Shown here: one piece after another, positions 32,801 to 44,348 of the stretch
How the letters are laid out: every line of letters begins with the position of its first letter
How positions within the stretch are numbered: position 1 is the stretch's first letter
From: Leptodontidium sp. MPI-SDFR-AT-0119
Lineage: Eukaryota > Ascomycota > Leotiomycetes > Helotiales > Leptodontidiaceae
DNA: 64,000 bases
Assembly: GCA_020726505.1 (NCBI GenBank)
Contig: JAHLEZ010000002.1
Span: forward strand, 3,596,001-3,660,000
Direction: 5' to 3'
Made by a program: the position numbers and the translations under genes
Notes under the pieces: generated by a model
Database searches by the model: none
Seen by the model: only the letters and a program-made list of their open reading frames with translations
What the model was told of the DNA's origin: nothing

Positions 32801-33732
32801 GTCTAGTGTCTTGAAAGTGTAGCGGTCGTTGTGGGGTGGTTGGCGTTGCTGAGGTGGCTGGGAAGCAAAATGAGGGGCCGTTCGTTGCCTCGCCTCACGA
32901 CCCTCAACTCTCCCGAAATTGACCACCAAACCTTACATAATCTGGCTCCTGTACCAGGAAATCTTTACCGTAGAATTAAACTTGAGGAGTACGCTCAAGA
33001 ATTGTTTTGATTGTGCAATTTTCTGGGTGGTATTTACCCTAGGTTACCACAAACAACATATCTTGACAGAAATGCCAATTGAACGTGCCAACCCTCCAAA
33101 TGACACATGCGAAATTCCAAGAAGTGTAGTGTTTGCTCGTTTGCATTTCTTCTCGGAATAATATCAATGGCCCCATCAGTATACGTTAGGATTCTCTGAC
33201 GGTTTCCTCCCAATCAAAAAAGAGTTATCAGGATCCGGGCTCGGCTTCCGGCACCGAGATGCGACTTCAACCTCCCAACACGCCTGTCACGCATGCATTT
33301 GCAAAGCCTCCGATGCCGTATGACTTGATAGCGGGGAGAGACTGGGATGCTTCGGCAAGTGCGTGCATGGCCCGTGCCGATATGGAAGGAGATGTCGAGT
33401 GATAATCCCGTTTATCACCATCCTCATGTTCAAAATTACCGCTCAGTGACTATGCAGCGCAAGGCCTACATGACAGAAAAGTCGCTTTAGCTCTTGTTTG
33501 ACAAGGCTTATTTAAGCCCAACCATCAAGGACGTAAACTAAAACTACGTGCCCTGTTGGTCGGATGCGGCTATAACTAACAGTTCGATCGAGGGCAATAG
33601 ATTTCGCTAATATAAGTAACTCATACATTCCCCTTCGTTTCCTCTCTTCCAAATATCTATCCCTAAAACTCTTGAACTCGGCAGAGGGCCACAAACCCAT
33701 CGTCCTCCAACTCCAACTCCTTCTTTGCAGCC
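32801..33732. other. Intergenic region
   Basis: No supported gene. A further GTTTGCTCGTTTGCA stretch at about 33130-33144 resembles the U2 upstream elements, but no snRNA was recognised next to it. Confidence 0.5.
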
Positions 33733-34306
33733 ATGAGCCCCCAAAGTTCTATCTGGCCCCAAGAAATACCTTCAGGTAAAATGGCACTTGTGTTGAAAAT
33801 GTTCTCCATTCTCGACGATAGCTCTGAGAATAGCAGCCAGCGCCTTGCTGACGAGATTTTCGCGAATGATGGGCAAATCAAGAACGGCAAGCAATCGTTT
33901 TCAGGAAAAGCCGGCAAGTCCGTCCATTCAGCTTATCCATACTCGCTATCTTCTTTTACAGTGGCTTACATTCCGTCAGCTAACCATGTGCCTATCAGAA
34001 ATTTCTGCTTGCCGACAAAACGCATGGGCTTCTTGGTCAGCCCGTAAACATAGCGTGTTGAGAGTCTACAGTCGAAGCGAGGATAGTGCGAAGACCATGG
34101 ACGATATTCTATTTCTTGGCTCGCTGGCTGCCACGTTCCCGAATGGAGAGAGTGCCACAGGCGGGTTCTGCGCACGAATTGTGTTTGCTAGTCTGGAGAG
34201 TGAAGAAGAGACAAAGATCAAATCATATGAAGTTTGGGCGGTAAGTTTAAGTCAACTCATCACCTCAACTTTCTGAAATCACCACGGATAGGTTTTTTGC
34301 CGATGA
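33733..34306 (+). CDS. SnoaL/NTF2-like small protein with a GC-AG intron
   Basis: Exons 33733-33913, 33999-34240, 34292-34306 give 145 aa. The pattern (helix ILDDSSENSSQRLADEIFANDGQIKNGKQSFSGKAEI, then a beta-rich half ending KIKSYEVWA) resembles SnoaL-like NTF2-fold proteins, which act as small cyclases, hydratases or isomerases or as accessory proteins. The first intron starts G|GCAAGT and ends CCTATCAG; only this GC donor keeps the frame. The second intron is ordinary GT-AG, and the last exon is five codons including stop. It lies 330 bp upstream of the FAH gene on the same strand, at the edge of the catabolic block. Fold assignment is by appearance and moderately sure; substrate unknown. 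Confidence 0.65.
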
Positions 34307-34638
34307 ATGGAAGTTGAAACTAATATCCCACTGTCAGGACTCAACTCCATTTCTGACTGCGATGAATAAGAAAACTTAGCATCAGCCGAGAGAGTTTTGC
34401 TTGACTCCGGGCCCAGATTTCCTATTCGTTACATTATTTCCGGTCGTAGAATGAGGGGCGTAGGGCATCGGCCGAGTGTCGGCTACCAGACCCCGAAACC
34501 GAGACTCTTCCATTCAGACTAGACCATGTAATCTTCTTATTCACAAACCGTCTTCGCATGTGATGACATTAGAATATAATTTCGAATATTCAATCCTCTT
34601 GCAGAAGCAGACTTGAAATCATCCGACCAAATTTACCC
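34307..34638. other. Intergenic region, FAH promoter
   Basis: Short spacer between two plus-strand genes. No element clearly recognised. Confidence 0.5.
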
Positions 34639-35881
34639 ATGGCAGTATTTCAGCGGCTTGTACGGTTCATCGATGTTACGGGGCAGATCTTCTTCGGCGA
34701 CCTGGGAGACAAAGTACCTCTATCTCAAGAAGAACTTCAAGGGTTGGAAGTAGATGTTTTTGTGCCTGGATTTTTGCCATGGGAAGAAGGTTTTAAGATG
34801 AACAAGGCAAAAGCCATTGTCAAAAAGGTAGATACCCCCGTTCTCGGCCTTCAGCCACAAACCTGCAAGAGACAGCTACATCATGGTGCTTGACACTGTA
34901 AAGTACTATTATCTTCTCTCTCTCAACTTTGCACGCTCATTGCTGATCTGCAGCAATCCTAGGTTCTCAGTCCTTTGCCCACGGTGCCACAGTTTCTCTG
35001 CATTGGATTAAATTACCTTCAACATGCCAAAGAAGCGAATGTGAGCAGCATCCTGAGCCAGGGTTCTTGAATTCCCCCCGTTCGATCACAGATATCGCAC
35101 TTTTTTTTTACTGAAAATTATAGTTCCCGATACCAGAGTTTCCTCTTGTGTTCAGTAAACCAGCCGGTAATTATTATCATCAACTTTAAGCGCTCTGTGT
35201 AACTGTGCTTACAAGTGGCTCAAGATGCTCTTGCTGGCCCGTATGAGGACATAGAAATCCCAGCCGAAGCAAAAAATATGGATTATGAGGTACGTAATCT
35301 CATCTGATACTTGCAACATACAATGGTTGTATCTTGAGGATATATGGAACCAGGGAATATAATGACTCGGGGGGGGGTTGTATGGCTAAGCGGGAATATT
35401 CTAGGCCGAGTTATGTGTGATCATTGGGAAAGATCTCAAATCTCCTTCTCCATCCGAGTCACTCGACCCATATATACTAGGGTATTCCGTGGGAAACGAC
35501 GTCTCAGCACGGTTTTGGCAAGACCCCAGCCGAAGTGGTGGTCAACATGCATTTGCCAAATCATTTGATAGGTTTGCACCATTCGGACCAGCAATAATAT
35601 CGCCAGGGACACTCGGTGATATCACAAAACTCACTATGACGACGACAGTGAACGGCGAGCTGCGCCAGAAGTCTGGGCTAGACGACCTCATCTTCAGCAT
35701 TGATCAAATCTTGAGACATCTTTCTATGGGACGGACAGTCAGGGCTGGGACCGTTGTTATGACTGGTACGCCATCTGGAGTTGCGGCATTTATGAAGCCA
35801 GTGCCGCGATGGCTGGTTCAGGGAGATGTGGTTGAGATTATGCTTGAGGGAGTCGGGGTGATCAGGAACACTTTTGTCTGA
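34639..35881 (+). CDS. Fumarylacetoacetate hydrolase (FAH) family protein
   Basis: Exons 34639-34827, 34963-35040, 35124-35166, 35216-35289, 35405-35881 give 286 aa. Landmarks are CIGLNYLQHAKEA, FPLVFSKPA, a metal-site MDYEAELCVIIGK, YSVGNDVSARFWQ, FAPFGPAI and MTGTPSGVAAF, the standard order of the FAH fold with its E-E-D metal site. Family members cleave or isomerise C-C bonds in aromatic catabolism (fumarylacetoacetate, fumarylpyruvate, 2-hydroxymuconate-type and homoprotocatechuate-pathway acids). Next to a monooxygenase and an extradiol-dioxygenase-like protein, a role late in ring-cleavage is the natural reading. The intron 35290-35404 contains a run of about ten G. The two central exons are only 43 and 74 nt. 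Confidence 0.9.
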
Positions 35882-36131
35882 TGGAGAAAATTCAAGGTTG
35901 CAAAGGAAGGAGACATACCCTGGGGCTGACTGTCTTTGTGGGAACTTTTGTGGCTTGGAGGCAGCGACCCGGTCGTCAGTATGGATATTTCTGTGAATAT
36001 TTCTATGTAAAGGTATTCCAATTCATGAATTTACCTAGCTATGTGAGGTTTTGAAGCAATGAACAATCATCATATCAACCGAAAGTTCGACAACGGCTCT
36101 GAGCATCCCACCAGTGCAAAATATAGTTTTA

Positions 36132-39100
36132 TCACTTCATAACGTCCCCAAACACATAATGATCATTTTCCGAGTCGGCATTCGCACCAGGCTCCCACTC
36201 TGAGAAGTCGTTAGCACACTGATGACCTGCCCATTGCAAGTGGCCGCCGCTCAGTGGGGCCGATCTGCAATTCTCTCCACCATCAGAAGGAAATGATGAC
36301 GCGGGGTTTGGACTAGCAAAAAGGTCGATGTTGCAGTCAAAGTAATCCAATGCTGTGGCTTCCAGCGCTTCGGTATTTTGTTCTGAATAATCATGGAACG
36401 CTCGCGAGGATATGGATGAAGCAGAGTGTTCAAGTGAGGTGTTCTCCACGGTCCGACTCCTGTTGGTATTGCTTTCCCTTGGTTGTTGCTGGCTTTGTCT
36501 TGTCCGTGGACGTTTTGCGGCTGCGTGACTTGGTGACTTGAAGTCCGAGAGTGAGCTGAGGCAAACTTTAGGACAAGGAAGCACTCACATCTACAGAGCA
36601 TTCGTGTATGCTTCGTTTGTTATTCAAACTTCCGACTACGGAATCCCTTCTTTCTGTTGGAGATTTGTTTTGAGTAACTGGTAGCTTGTTAGTTGAATCA
36701 CCCTCTTCGAATCCAACGGATCGCCTACTTCCGTTACTTTCTTCGCAAGCTCTGCTCAAAATGAGGCGAGCTAAACGCACGAGCCCTCCAATCTTGTTGA
36801 ACGCGGTACCTCCGGCTGTCATGAACTCCAAACGACCCAGATGCCCAACAATAACTTCCATTAGGGCAATGTCGCTATTACCTGACCCCGAAAAGGGATT
36901 ACAAACAACGGAAGTGAAGACGCTGAGCAGTGCAGTCATGGGGTAATAGAATAGCATCCTAAATATTTCGTTAGCGTTAACTTAGCTCCACATCTCGAGA
37001 GGATGATCAACGGACCAACCAGGGGCATAGCTCTCGATGTCAAGATACTTCGTGAGCAGGATCATCGACCGAGCGGCTTGCAAATATCTACTGGCGTCTA
37101 ATCGTAAAGTATCTGGTGCAGTTTTAAGTTTGGGAATTTCGAAAATTGGACTGAATCTCCTATGAACCGAACAAATCAAGTAGTGGTATCCAAAGCTCAG
37201 GCTGAGTGCTTGTATCTGAGAAATATCTTTCGGTAATTCTGAAGGTCTGAAAGGGCGACCAGGCTTAAAGTCTTCTGGAATTCCATCGCGCCATTTTTCA
37301 ATCTCACATTCTAGCGTTTTTGTTGTTATGGCCAGGTCGGAAAAGGGCCGGTTGAGAGCAGATGCAGAGAAGAGTTGTTTTGAAATGTTCCCGCAGATTC
37401 GCGCATACTGAGCATACGTGAAGAAGAAGTCAAATTTCGGCGCCGTCTGATGCGTTATTTGATCTCCAGAGCGTAGAGAAGGGGGCGTACTCGTCTCGAA
37501 AATCGGGATGCCGTAGGGGAACGAACAGCTGATTTCATTGTCGTCAATAAGCTATGTCACAAAGGTTTAGTTAGGGGCATTGGTTCTAATCTGCAGCGGA
37601 ACAAATCGCTTACTGAGGGTCGACCAGAACGTAAAGATATGGTCTTATCTAGCTCATAGGTGACCCAGAAAAGCCGGTTGCGCTCCCTGATCTCGGTGTT
37701 GGACAGATTCCAACTTTGGAGAGGCTTTCTATGCAACCCCAGGCCCTGGGCAACTTGTGACGCCAAAGCGCAGAATGTGTACTCAAGGCGTTGTGGGCTT
37801 GATAAGCCTTGAGCATATACAGTCTAGAAAAACCAAGCATAAGTTGATGATAAGTTCAGAGGAAACGGAAGCGGGGCTGGTTGATCTCACCATGACAAGA
37901 AGTGCCTGCCAAGTAGTGTAAGCAATGGTAATATTAGGCCGGCAACGGAGATAATCACCTCAACGACTGCTAGACTTGCTGGCTTATATAAGAGATGGGA
38001 GACTAGATCCATGGCTGTCTGAAAATGAGCCCAACTCTCAGAGCCAGACTGTTCTAACGCGGACGGTGTTTCCGCTGACAGAAGAGATCTGCAACCAGAC
38101 GCAAGTACAGCAACCATAAGTGCGGTCCAAGCAATGTCCGAATTGTCGTTTGGATCTCGGAAATAGGCACGCAGTCTGTTTTCGAAGCTGTTGCGGTCCA
38201 CGACAGGAAATAGACTGTGAGTGGTATTAAGATTCTTCCCCAGAGCTAGTACCAATTACAGCAAAACTTACCACTGAACAGTTTTGAAGTAAGCTGGCCA
38301 GGTGTGTTAATATAATCTAGTTTTTGTCGCCTATATTTCAAAGAATAACTGACCATCAACATATGTCCAGACGACTTCTTCCGACGGAATAGGCCTTCGT
38401 GGCGCGTTCATGTGTGTTGCAGCCCATGGCTTCGCCACAATACACTTGGGCATCTGGAGATGATTTGCGACTTCTCTTGCAACAGTCTTCAAAGTTTCAC
38501 AGATATCTTCAGTTCCAGAGAATGTATTTTGTACCCAAGTGAGACCAGAATGTGACAGCAACGAAATACCCGATGAAGGCCCTGCGGATGTAAGCTACCG
38601 CCCATACTCAGATATGGAGTTAAACATTGCCTACCTGTGTACTCATCTCCGTCCTGGATAAGTCAGCTTCCAGTACCCATTTCGCCAAAGGATGGAAGTA
38701 GAAACAACAGTAGCATTGCATCACCTACATCTGTTCTGATCCAAACTGCTGCGTTATTGTCATCCTGTGAAGATTCTGGGTCCCCTGAAAGAATCCGATC
38801 CAATAGACAATCATATTTCGGTAATTTGTCACTACTGAACGTGACTGGAGTCAGAATTCCCGTTGCATCGGCCGCTGGTGACAAGGAAGGAGAGTCATTG
38901 GCGACTGGAAGTAAAGGCTCATCAAACGACCAGATAAGCTCCATGTCTTCAAGTCCTGTTTCTCTCCGATCATTGGCAGGTAAACATTCAGCGCTAGATT
39001 TGTCAGGTGATAGCAAAGGATGGAAAACCTCTACAATCTCAGAGGTATCATCTTGCTCATCTGGGTGACTCTCAGGATCTGCGGTCGGGAAACGCTTGTT

Positions 39101-39552
39101 CATATGTCGGAAAACGGCCTCCATTTGATGTAGTCGTTTCTCTATCTCTGAATTCTACATATTAGCAAAACTTATGAGTTTAATTCTAATTAATTCCGGA
39201 GCCATTGATCTGCAAAAACATTTATTTCATCTGATGAGATAAAGGCATACCTGAAGCATCAAGCTTTTTGGATCGGCGTCTCTCACCATCATAGTGGCAT
39301 GGTAGATGGCGAAGCTGTATCAATAGTGATTAGTTTCGCAAGAATCCGCATATTATATTCACAAGGAGTTGCGGCTCAAAACGGCACCTTGCCGCACCCC
39401 AACAGGGGAGGGGAATGAGATAACATACATCACATCGACCACATTTTGGCCGTCTTTGGTCACCTGTACATATCTTTAGTTCTAGTATTCCTAAAATACG
39501 TTGAATAGATCCTACACTTGATCTTCTTTAGGCGACATGTTTCACAAGCCAT
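36132..39552 (-). CDS. Zn2Cys6 fungal transcription factor, 13 exons
   Basis: Exons (minus) 39552-39516, 39463-39429, 39314-39251, 39147-38729, 38653-38635, 38581-38354, 38293-38272, 38214-37959, 37905-37891, 37823-37614, 37551-37016, 36958-36589, 36536-36132; the sum is 2616 nt, giving 871 aa in frame. The zinc cluster is spread over exons 1-3 with Cys at 3, 6, 13, 20, 23 and 30 (CETCRLKKIKC, KCGRC, LPC). A Fungal_trans (PF04082-type) middle region follows: LFPVVDRNSFENRL, ALASQVAQGLGLHRK, RNRLFWVTYELDKTISLRSGRPS. The C-terminus is Ser/acidic and probably activating. It sits convergent with FAH and upstream of the VOC/monooxygenase pair, so it is the likely local regulator. Three exons are only 15, 19 and 22 nt. 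Confidence 0.88.
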
Positions 39553-40460
39553 TTTTGCATTCCAGCTGGAGCGGACTGTGGTGGTTGATAGTTGTTCACT
39601 ACATGGGATGCTGGGTGATTCTTGCTACTTCCATATGAGCTCCAAAACAGCCCGACTCGCAAATAGTGGAGCGGAAAGAGGATTTCCCTTGCTGTATGCT
39701 TTGCTGGCGAAAAAGGCGAGAGGCGAGAGGCGGGATGGGGGAATAGGGGACGAGGGGGTGACTCGGAGCCTCGCAACCCAGAACTCTAAAGAGATAGTGA
39801 TAGTGATCTGCAATGATAGATTCACAGCAGCTTAGGTTTCTTGAAGAGATAACGAATTAGTTTGCATGTATATAATATCAAGGGATCAAGTTAGTGAAGT
39901 CGAACGAGGAAGTGAAGTGAAGTCTACTGCGGTGCACGTGAGCGAGCAAGTGCGGGGAGCGGGGAACCTTGTTCAGTCCACCGCCACGTCCCAGCTCCAT
40001 CAGCACACTACAAGGTGTCCTGGATGTTTCATGATCATCTGAGGGATAGGTTCGTCGTAATAATGTAAATTGAACAAATACGAGAGAACAGAAGACGAGA
40101 AGCAAAGTTATAGGAGCTACATGAGTAGCAACTGGACTAGCAGTTTGTTGGAATCTGGGAGTAAATCAGGCCGTGGCTAAAACAGTAGATATTGATGGAA
40201 TGTAGGGATAAGAGCTAAATATATTCCGGTCTAGGCTATGACCACCATCTGTAGAGGAAATAAGTGTATAAATCCACGTATTTAGATCCCAAGGCCATTC
40301 CACTATCCTATTCAACAAATGCTACAGAGTTACAAAATCACCACAAGTCAACTAGTGCCTGTAACCAAATGTCCGAATCGAGACCACTACTGTAATTTTC
40401 TCATTGAACTGGGTAGTAGACCTCCACTGCTACCCCTATATATCCGACTCCCACGCTAAC
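39553..40460. other. Intergenic region, regulator promoter
   Basis: Promoter/leader of the Zn2Cys6 gene and 3' flank of the VOC gene. No further gene seen. Confidence 0.55.
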
Positions 40461-41045
40461 TTATGTCAACAGTGTTCTGCTTCCCGACTCAGGCCTCTTC
40501 TTGATATCAGCTTCAGATTCCCCGCTTAACAACCTCTGGATCAAATCCTCCGGATCAAAGTCGACGCCGATAGGGTTGTTAGCGAACGCAGGACTGGTCA
40601 TGAATGCGTCAACCTCGGCGTTGTTATCGAAGTTATCCACCTGTGTTTCAATCTCGTTACCATCCGGATCTTTGTAGTAGATACTCGTCGTCGGTCCGTG
40701 GTTCAAGCTCCAAAATGGGAGAATCCTGTGTTTCTTTCGTTGCCGATACGCCAACAGAAGATCGCGAAGGCTATCGAAGGCGAAGGCGACATGTGCTAGT
40801 CCTGCTGAGGTGGAACTTCGCTCGACGGTCCCGGGGAAGATGGCAATGGCAATGCGATGATGCTCCTCATCGTAGGTGAGGAAGGACAGGTAATCGTTTT
40901 CGTAACTGGCTTTTGCATTGAGAAAGGTCTTGTAGAAATCCACCATAGCCTTGAATGTATCTGGCGTAGGTGTCTTGAGGACGACATGAGCAAGATATTT
41001 TGGCCGGGTGACCGCATCACCACAATCATCAAATGAAGCAGCCAT
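40461..41045 (-). CDS. VOC-superfamily protein, extradiol ring-cleavage dioxygenase-like
   Basis: Single exon, 194 aa. The fold is vicinal-oxygen-chelate: KYLAHVVLKT at the start, GLAHVAFAFDSL in the middle and IYYKDPDGNEIETQ near the end. The expected 2-His-1-Glu metal triad is present at about H20 (or the neighbouring strand), H85 and E133. The DPDGN-x-xE motif is shared by type I extradiol dioxygenases and by glyoxalase-like relatives, so catechol meta-cleavage is likely but not proven. The ATG at 41045 (GCC before it) is preferred to an in-frame upstream ATG at 41078. It is transcribed divergently from the FAD monooxygenase, with 619 bp between the start codons, which suggests co-regulation. 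Confidence 0.82.
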   Translation of the reverse strand: MAASFDDCGDAVTRPKYLAHVVLKTPTPDTFKAMVDFYKTFLNAKASYENDYLSFLTYDEEHHRIAIAIFPGTVERSSTSAGLAHVAFAFDSLRDLLLAYRQRKKHRILPFWSLNHGPTTSIYYKDPDGNEIETQVDNFDNNAEVDAFMTSPAFANNPIGVDFDPEDLIQRLLSGESEADIKKRPESGSRTLLT

Positions 41046-41664
41046 CAGAATTTGAATTTTCAGATGATCAGATTGCAAGACATTGTTGCAGGTGGACCGC
41101 GCATACCGTCTATCTATCTACTTCTAACCATTCTTCCCTCCTAGAAAGCATGGAGAAGCGGAAGTCCGAGGGAGGCGGCTCGGTTGGGCCGCATGGCGTT
41201 AAGCGAGAAAAACAGAGAGGGGAACGCATGGCGGGCTCGGCTTCGGCTTTCGAGCCCGAAACTTGTCCCCCACGAAGGTATCGCAGAGTGCAACGTGAGA
41301 AAAAAAGGGAACGCCATTTGAGTGCCTTGACACTGAGTACCTTGGTCATGGCAGTGGCAATAGGGAGATTTCCCATTGGAGTCGCGGTTCGTTCAGAGAA
41401 AGCACACCCCGCGATCCCGCGCCGTCTCCACAACACAGTAATTTCATACATATCCTTGCTTCCGGACTGAACAACCCTGTTTGGACCTTCTTGCTGGAGC
41501 AAAATTCAAAGCCATCTATTTTTCCAAGCCAATTACTTTCTTCAACTCTTCCTTGACCGTAGTAAAGACAGACAAATCGAATCATCAACCAACACTTCCG
41601 CTCTCTCTCTCTCTCTCTCTCTCTTTATCCACTCTCAGTTCTGAGTCCTGGGATATCTCAAATT
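41046..41664. promoter_or_regulatory. Divergent promoter between VOC dioxygenase-like gene and FAD monooxygenase
   Basis: 619 bp between two start codons. It contains CGG-N4-CCG (41159-41168) and, overlapping one another, CGG-N10-CCG (41176-41191) and CGG-N5-CCG (41181-41191). Inverted CGG triplets are the usual half-sites of Zn2Cys6 dimers, and such a factor is encoded next door. Which spacing is used cannot be told from sequence. Confidence 0.5.
41601..41624 (+). repeat. (CT)12 microsatellite in the monooxygenase leader
   Basis: Perfect run of twelve CT units ending 40 bp before the ATG at 41665. CT tracts in this position are common near fungal transcription starts. Confidence 0.9.
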
Positions 41665-43642
41665 ATGGATCAAATTATCAACGTACCAATTATCATTATC
41701 GGAGGTGGTGGTTGTGGCCTCACCCTATCATCCTTTTTGTCTGACTGGAAAGTTCAGCATGTTCTCTTTGAAAAACATTCCGGAACGTCCCTCCTTCCCA
41801 AAGCTCATTATCTCAACCAGCGGACGATGGAAACGTTTCGCCACCATGGACTGGACAAGCCGGTTCTGGCGGTAGGCGCCCCTATTCACAACATGGGAAG
41901 GGTGCAGTGGAAAACATCACTGGGTGGGGATGGAGCTTTTGATGGGAGAGTACTTGGTCATTGTGGAGCCTTTGGGGGTGATTTTGGCACCAAACAATGG
42001 GAAGACTATCGGTAAGTTACGATGCCCCTTTATAGTTCAGCCGGTATCTTATTAAACTATTGAACCAGCCGAGACTCACCGTCTCTGTCTTCGAATGTTC
42101 CGCTACTGAGATTGGAGCCTATCTTGCGTCAGCTTGCTGAGGATCGAAATCCTGGTCATATCCTGTTCGGTCACACTGTGGCTGACTTAGAGGATGATAG
42201 TCAAAAAGTCATTGCCACCGTCCAGAAACCCGATGGCAAGACTCAAAAATATCAAGCACAGTACGTCGTATGTGCTGATGGGGGAAAATTCTCGACACCC
42301 AAGCTTGGCATTAATATGGAAGGCCCCACGGGTCTTGTTGATTTCGTCAGTACGCATTTCAAAGCTGATTTGTCTGAGTACTGGGATGGTAAGACACCCC
42401 CGTCCTTTGTTGACTCGTCGCTGAAAGGTGATTGACTAACAATTTCTCCAAGATAGGACGTTGATAACCCACTTCATTAATCCAGAAGGAGAGAAAATGG
42501 TCAATTTTGACTGCGGGGCTCTTGTGCAAATGGGTCCAACCTGGGGACGGAAGTCCGAGGAATGGACTCTACACTTCGGATTTCCAGTGACTGATAGTTC
42601 ACGGTTCGACAAAGAAGCACTACCTCCCCGTATTCGCCAGCTTTTAAAGCTGCCAGATCTGGAGATGGAAGTCTTGAACATAAGTCATTGGGTACTTGAC
42701 AGAGTTCTTGCAGACAAATATAAAGTTGGGCGAGTCTTCATTGCGGGTGATGCGGCCCATCGCCGACCACCAACAACAGGCTTAGGCTTGAATACATCTA
42801 TCGAAGATGCTCGGAACATTGCTTGGAAGCTAGCTGCAGTGTTAAACAGAGGCGCAGATGTTTCCCTTCTGGAGACCTACGAAACCGAAAGAAGGCCAAT
42901 CGGGCTCCGCAACTGCGACTGGGGGCTCTTTACGTTCTCCAACATGGCAGTGCTACAAGCGGCCGTTGGTCTCGTCCCAGGAGCAGTGGAATACAACAAC
43001 GAACGCTTCCGTCGGATATTCGAGGACAGCTTCTACGGCCAAACAGCCAGGAATCAAATCCAACGAGCCATCTCGACGCAAGATATTGAATTCACCGCAC
43101 ACGATTTAGAGCTCGGTTTCGTCTACGAAAAAGGTGCTGTCCTTTTTGACGGGTCAAAGCCACCTCCAGTTGATCCAGCTGGGCAGACTTATATCTCAAC
43201 TACTCGGCCCGGCCACCGTCTTCCACATTCCTGGATCGAAGATAAGAAAGGGGACGTGGTCTCAACACAAGATCTGTTGGTAGTTGGGAAGCACGATTTT
43301 TTCCTCATCACAGATGAAGATGGGGATGCCTGGATCTCCGCAGCGACTTCCATCTCCAAGTTGACAAGCTTGTCTGTTGGTGCAGCCAAAATTAGAGCCC
43401 AAGCACATTCAAAGGGTGACGGGCTCTATTACGACTATCAGGACCAATGGTCTAAAGTCCGCGAGATAGGAAACGGTGGTGCCATTCTGGTTCGTCCAGA
43501 CAATTTCGTGGCTTGGCGGAGAGATAGGTCCTGTGATGATCCGGAGTTGGAATTGGCTTCTGTATTTGCGCAGCTTATGAACATAAACCCAAGAGTAGCT
43601 AATTCCAACGAGAATTGCTCTAACGGTGTTGTACATCAGTAG
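41665..43642 (+). CDS. FAD-dependent aromatic monooxygenase (phenol 2-monooxygenase / MhpA type)
   Basis: Exons 41665-42011, 42069-42388, 42453-43642 give 618 aa. The FAD-binding Rossmann motif IIIIGGGGCGLT is at about residues 9-20, the middle substrate domain follows, and the second FAD motif VFIAGDAAHRRPPTTGLGLNTSIEDARNIAWKL is at about 317-350 (Asp 322). A C-terminal thioredoxin-like extension (LLVVGKHDFFLIT ... AILVRPDNFVAW) is typical of phenol hydroxylase-class enzymes, whose closing motif is VRPD. Such enzymes use NAD(P)H and O2 to hydroxylate phenolic rings to catechols. The neighbouring extradiol-type VOC enzyme could cleave the product. Introns are 57 and 64 nt. Confidence 0.93.
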
Positions 43643-44348
43643 CTAGCCTTATTCAATGGAAATCTGCAAAAACCTTCGTTGTGATTCCACATCCTTGTTT
43701 GAGTAGCTTCCCGGGTCAGGCAAAGTCCTCGCGGTACTCACCCGATTCAATAGTAAGCATATTCGTAAACTTGAATTTCACTACTACTATCGGCCAAATA
43801 GCTAAAGTAAAACATCAAACCCAGGTTGCAGAGTATTCTGTACACTCTCCTATTACACCACAACCTCTAAACTATCATTCTCCTAATCCAAAACTTACGC
43901 AAAGAGTCAGAATCATTTTGGCTTAGCGCTATCACCTTTGTTATTCAGCTAGATGAGAACTCGGGATCTTTGATTTCTTGTTTGGCCTGTCGTGTCGCAA
44001 AGTGGCTTCACAGGCCGCCCGCATGTACGATGGTCCACGACATAAACCCTCGGGATTTGTGACCCCGAAGCCGATTCTTCTCGTCGCCGGGACCGTACGC
44101 CTCACTTCCACCACTCGTGTTTCATTCGAAGCCTCAGCTGAAACTAATCAAAAGGTTTGGTTAAATAGGGTAATGCGGGGTGTAGCTATGCCGAATTCTG
44201 GGGAGGAAGAGCTTGATAGTACATATCAAAGCCTGGTATCGTGGGAATCCATAATCCAATCTGTGCATTTTTGTGCGAAGTTCTGAAATTCTTGAAATAT
44301 ACCTACCACACTACTATCGTCGCCCCTCTCGTTTTGGCAAACTTGACG
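43643..44348. other. Intergenic region, P450 promoter
   Basis: No gene supported. Holds the monooxygenase 3' end and the P450 promoter. Confidence 0.5.

Noticed and set aside
33124..33145. GTTTGC-rich motif resembling the U2 upstream elements
   Set aside because: Searched by eye on both sides for U1, U4, U5 or U6 signatures; none found, so no third snRNA gene is claimed.
39508..39522. U2-like string GATCAAGTGTAG on the minus strand
   Set aside because: It encodes the KIKC part of the Zn2Cys6 motif plus a splice donor; no other U2 element is near. Chance similarity.
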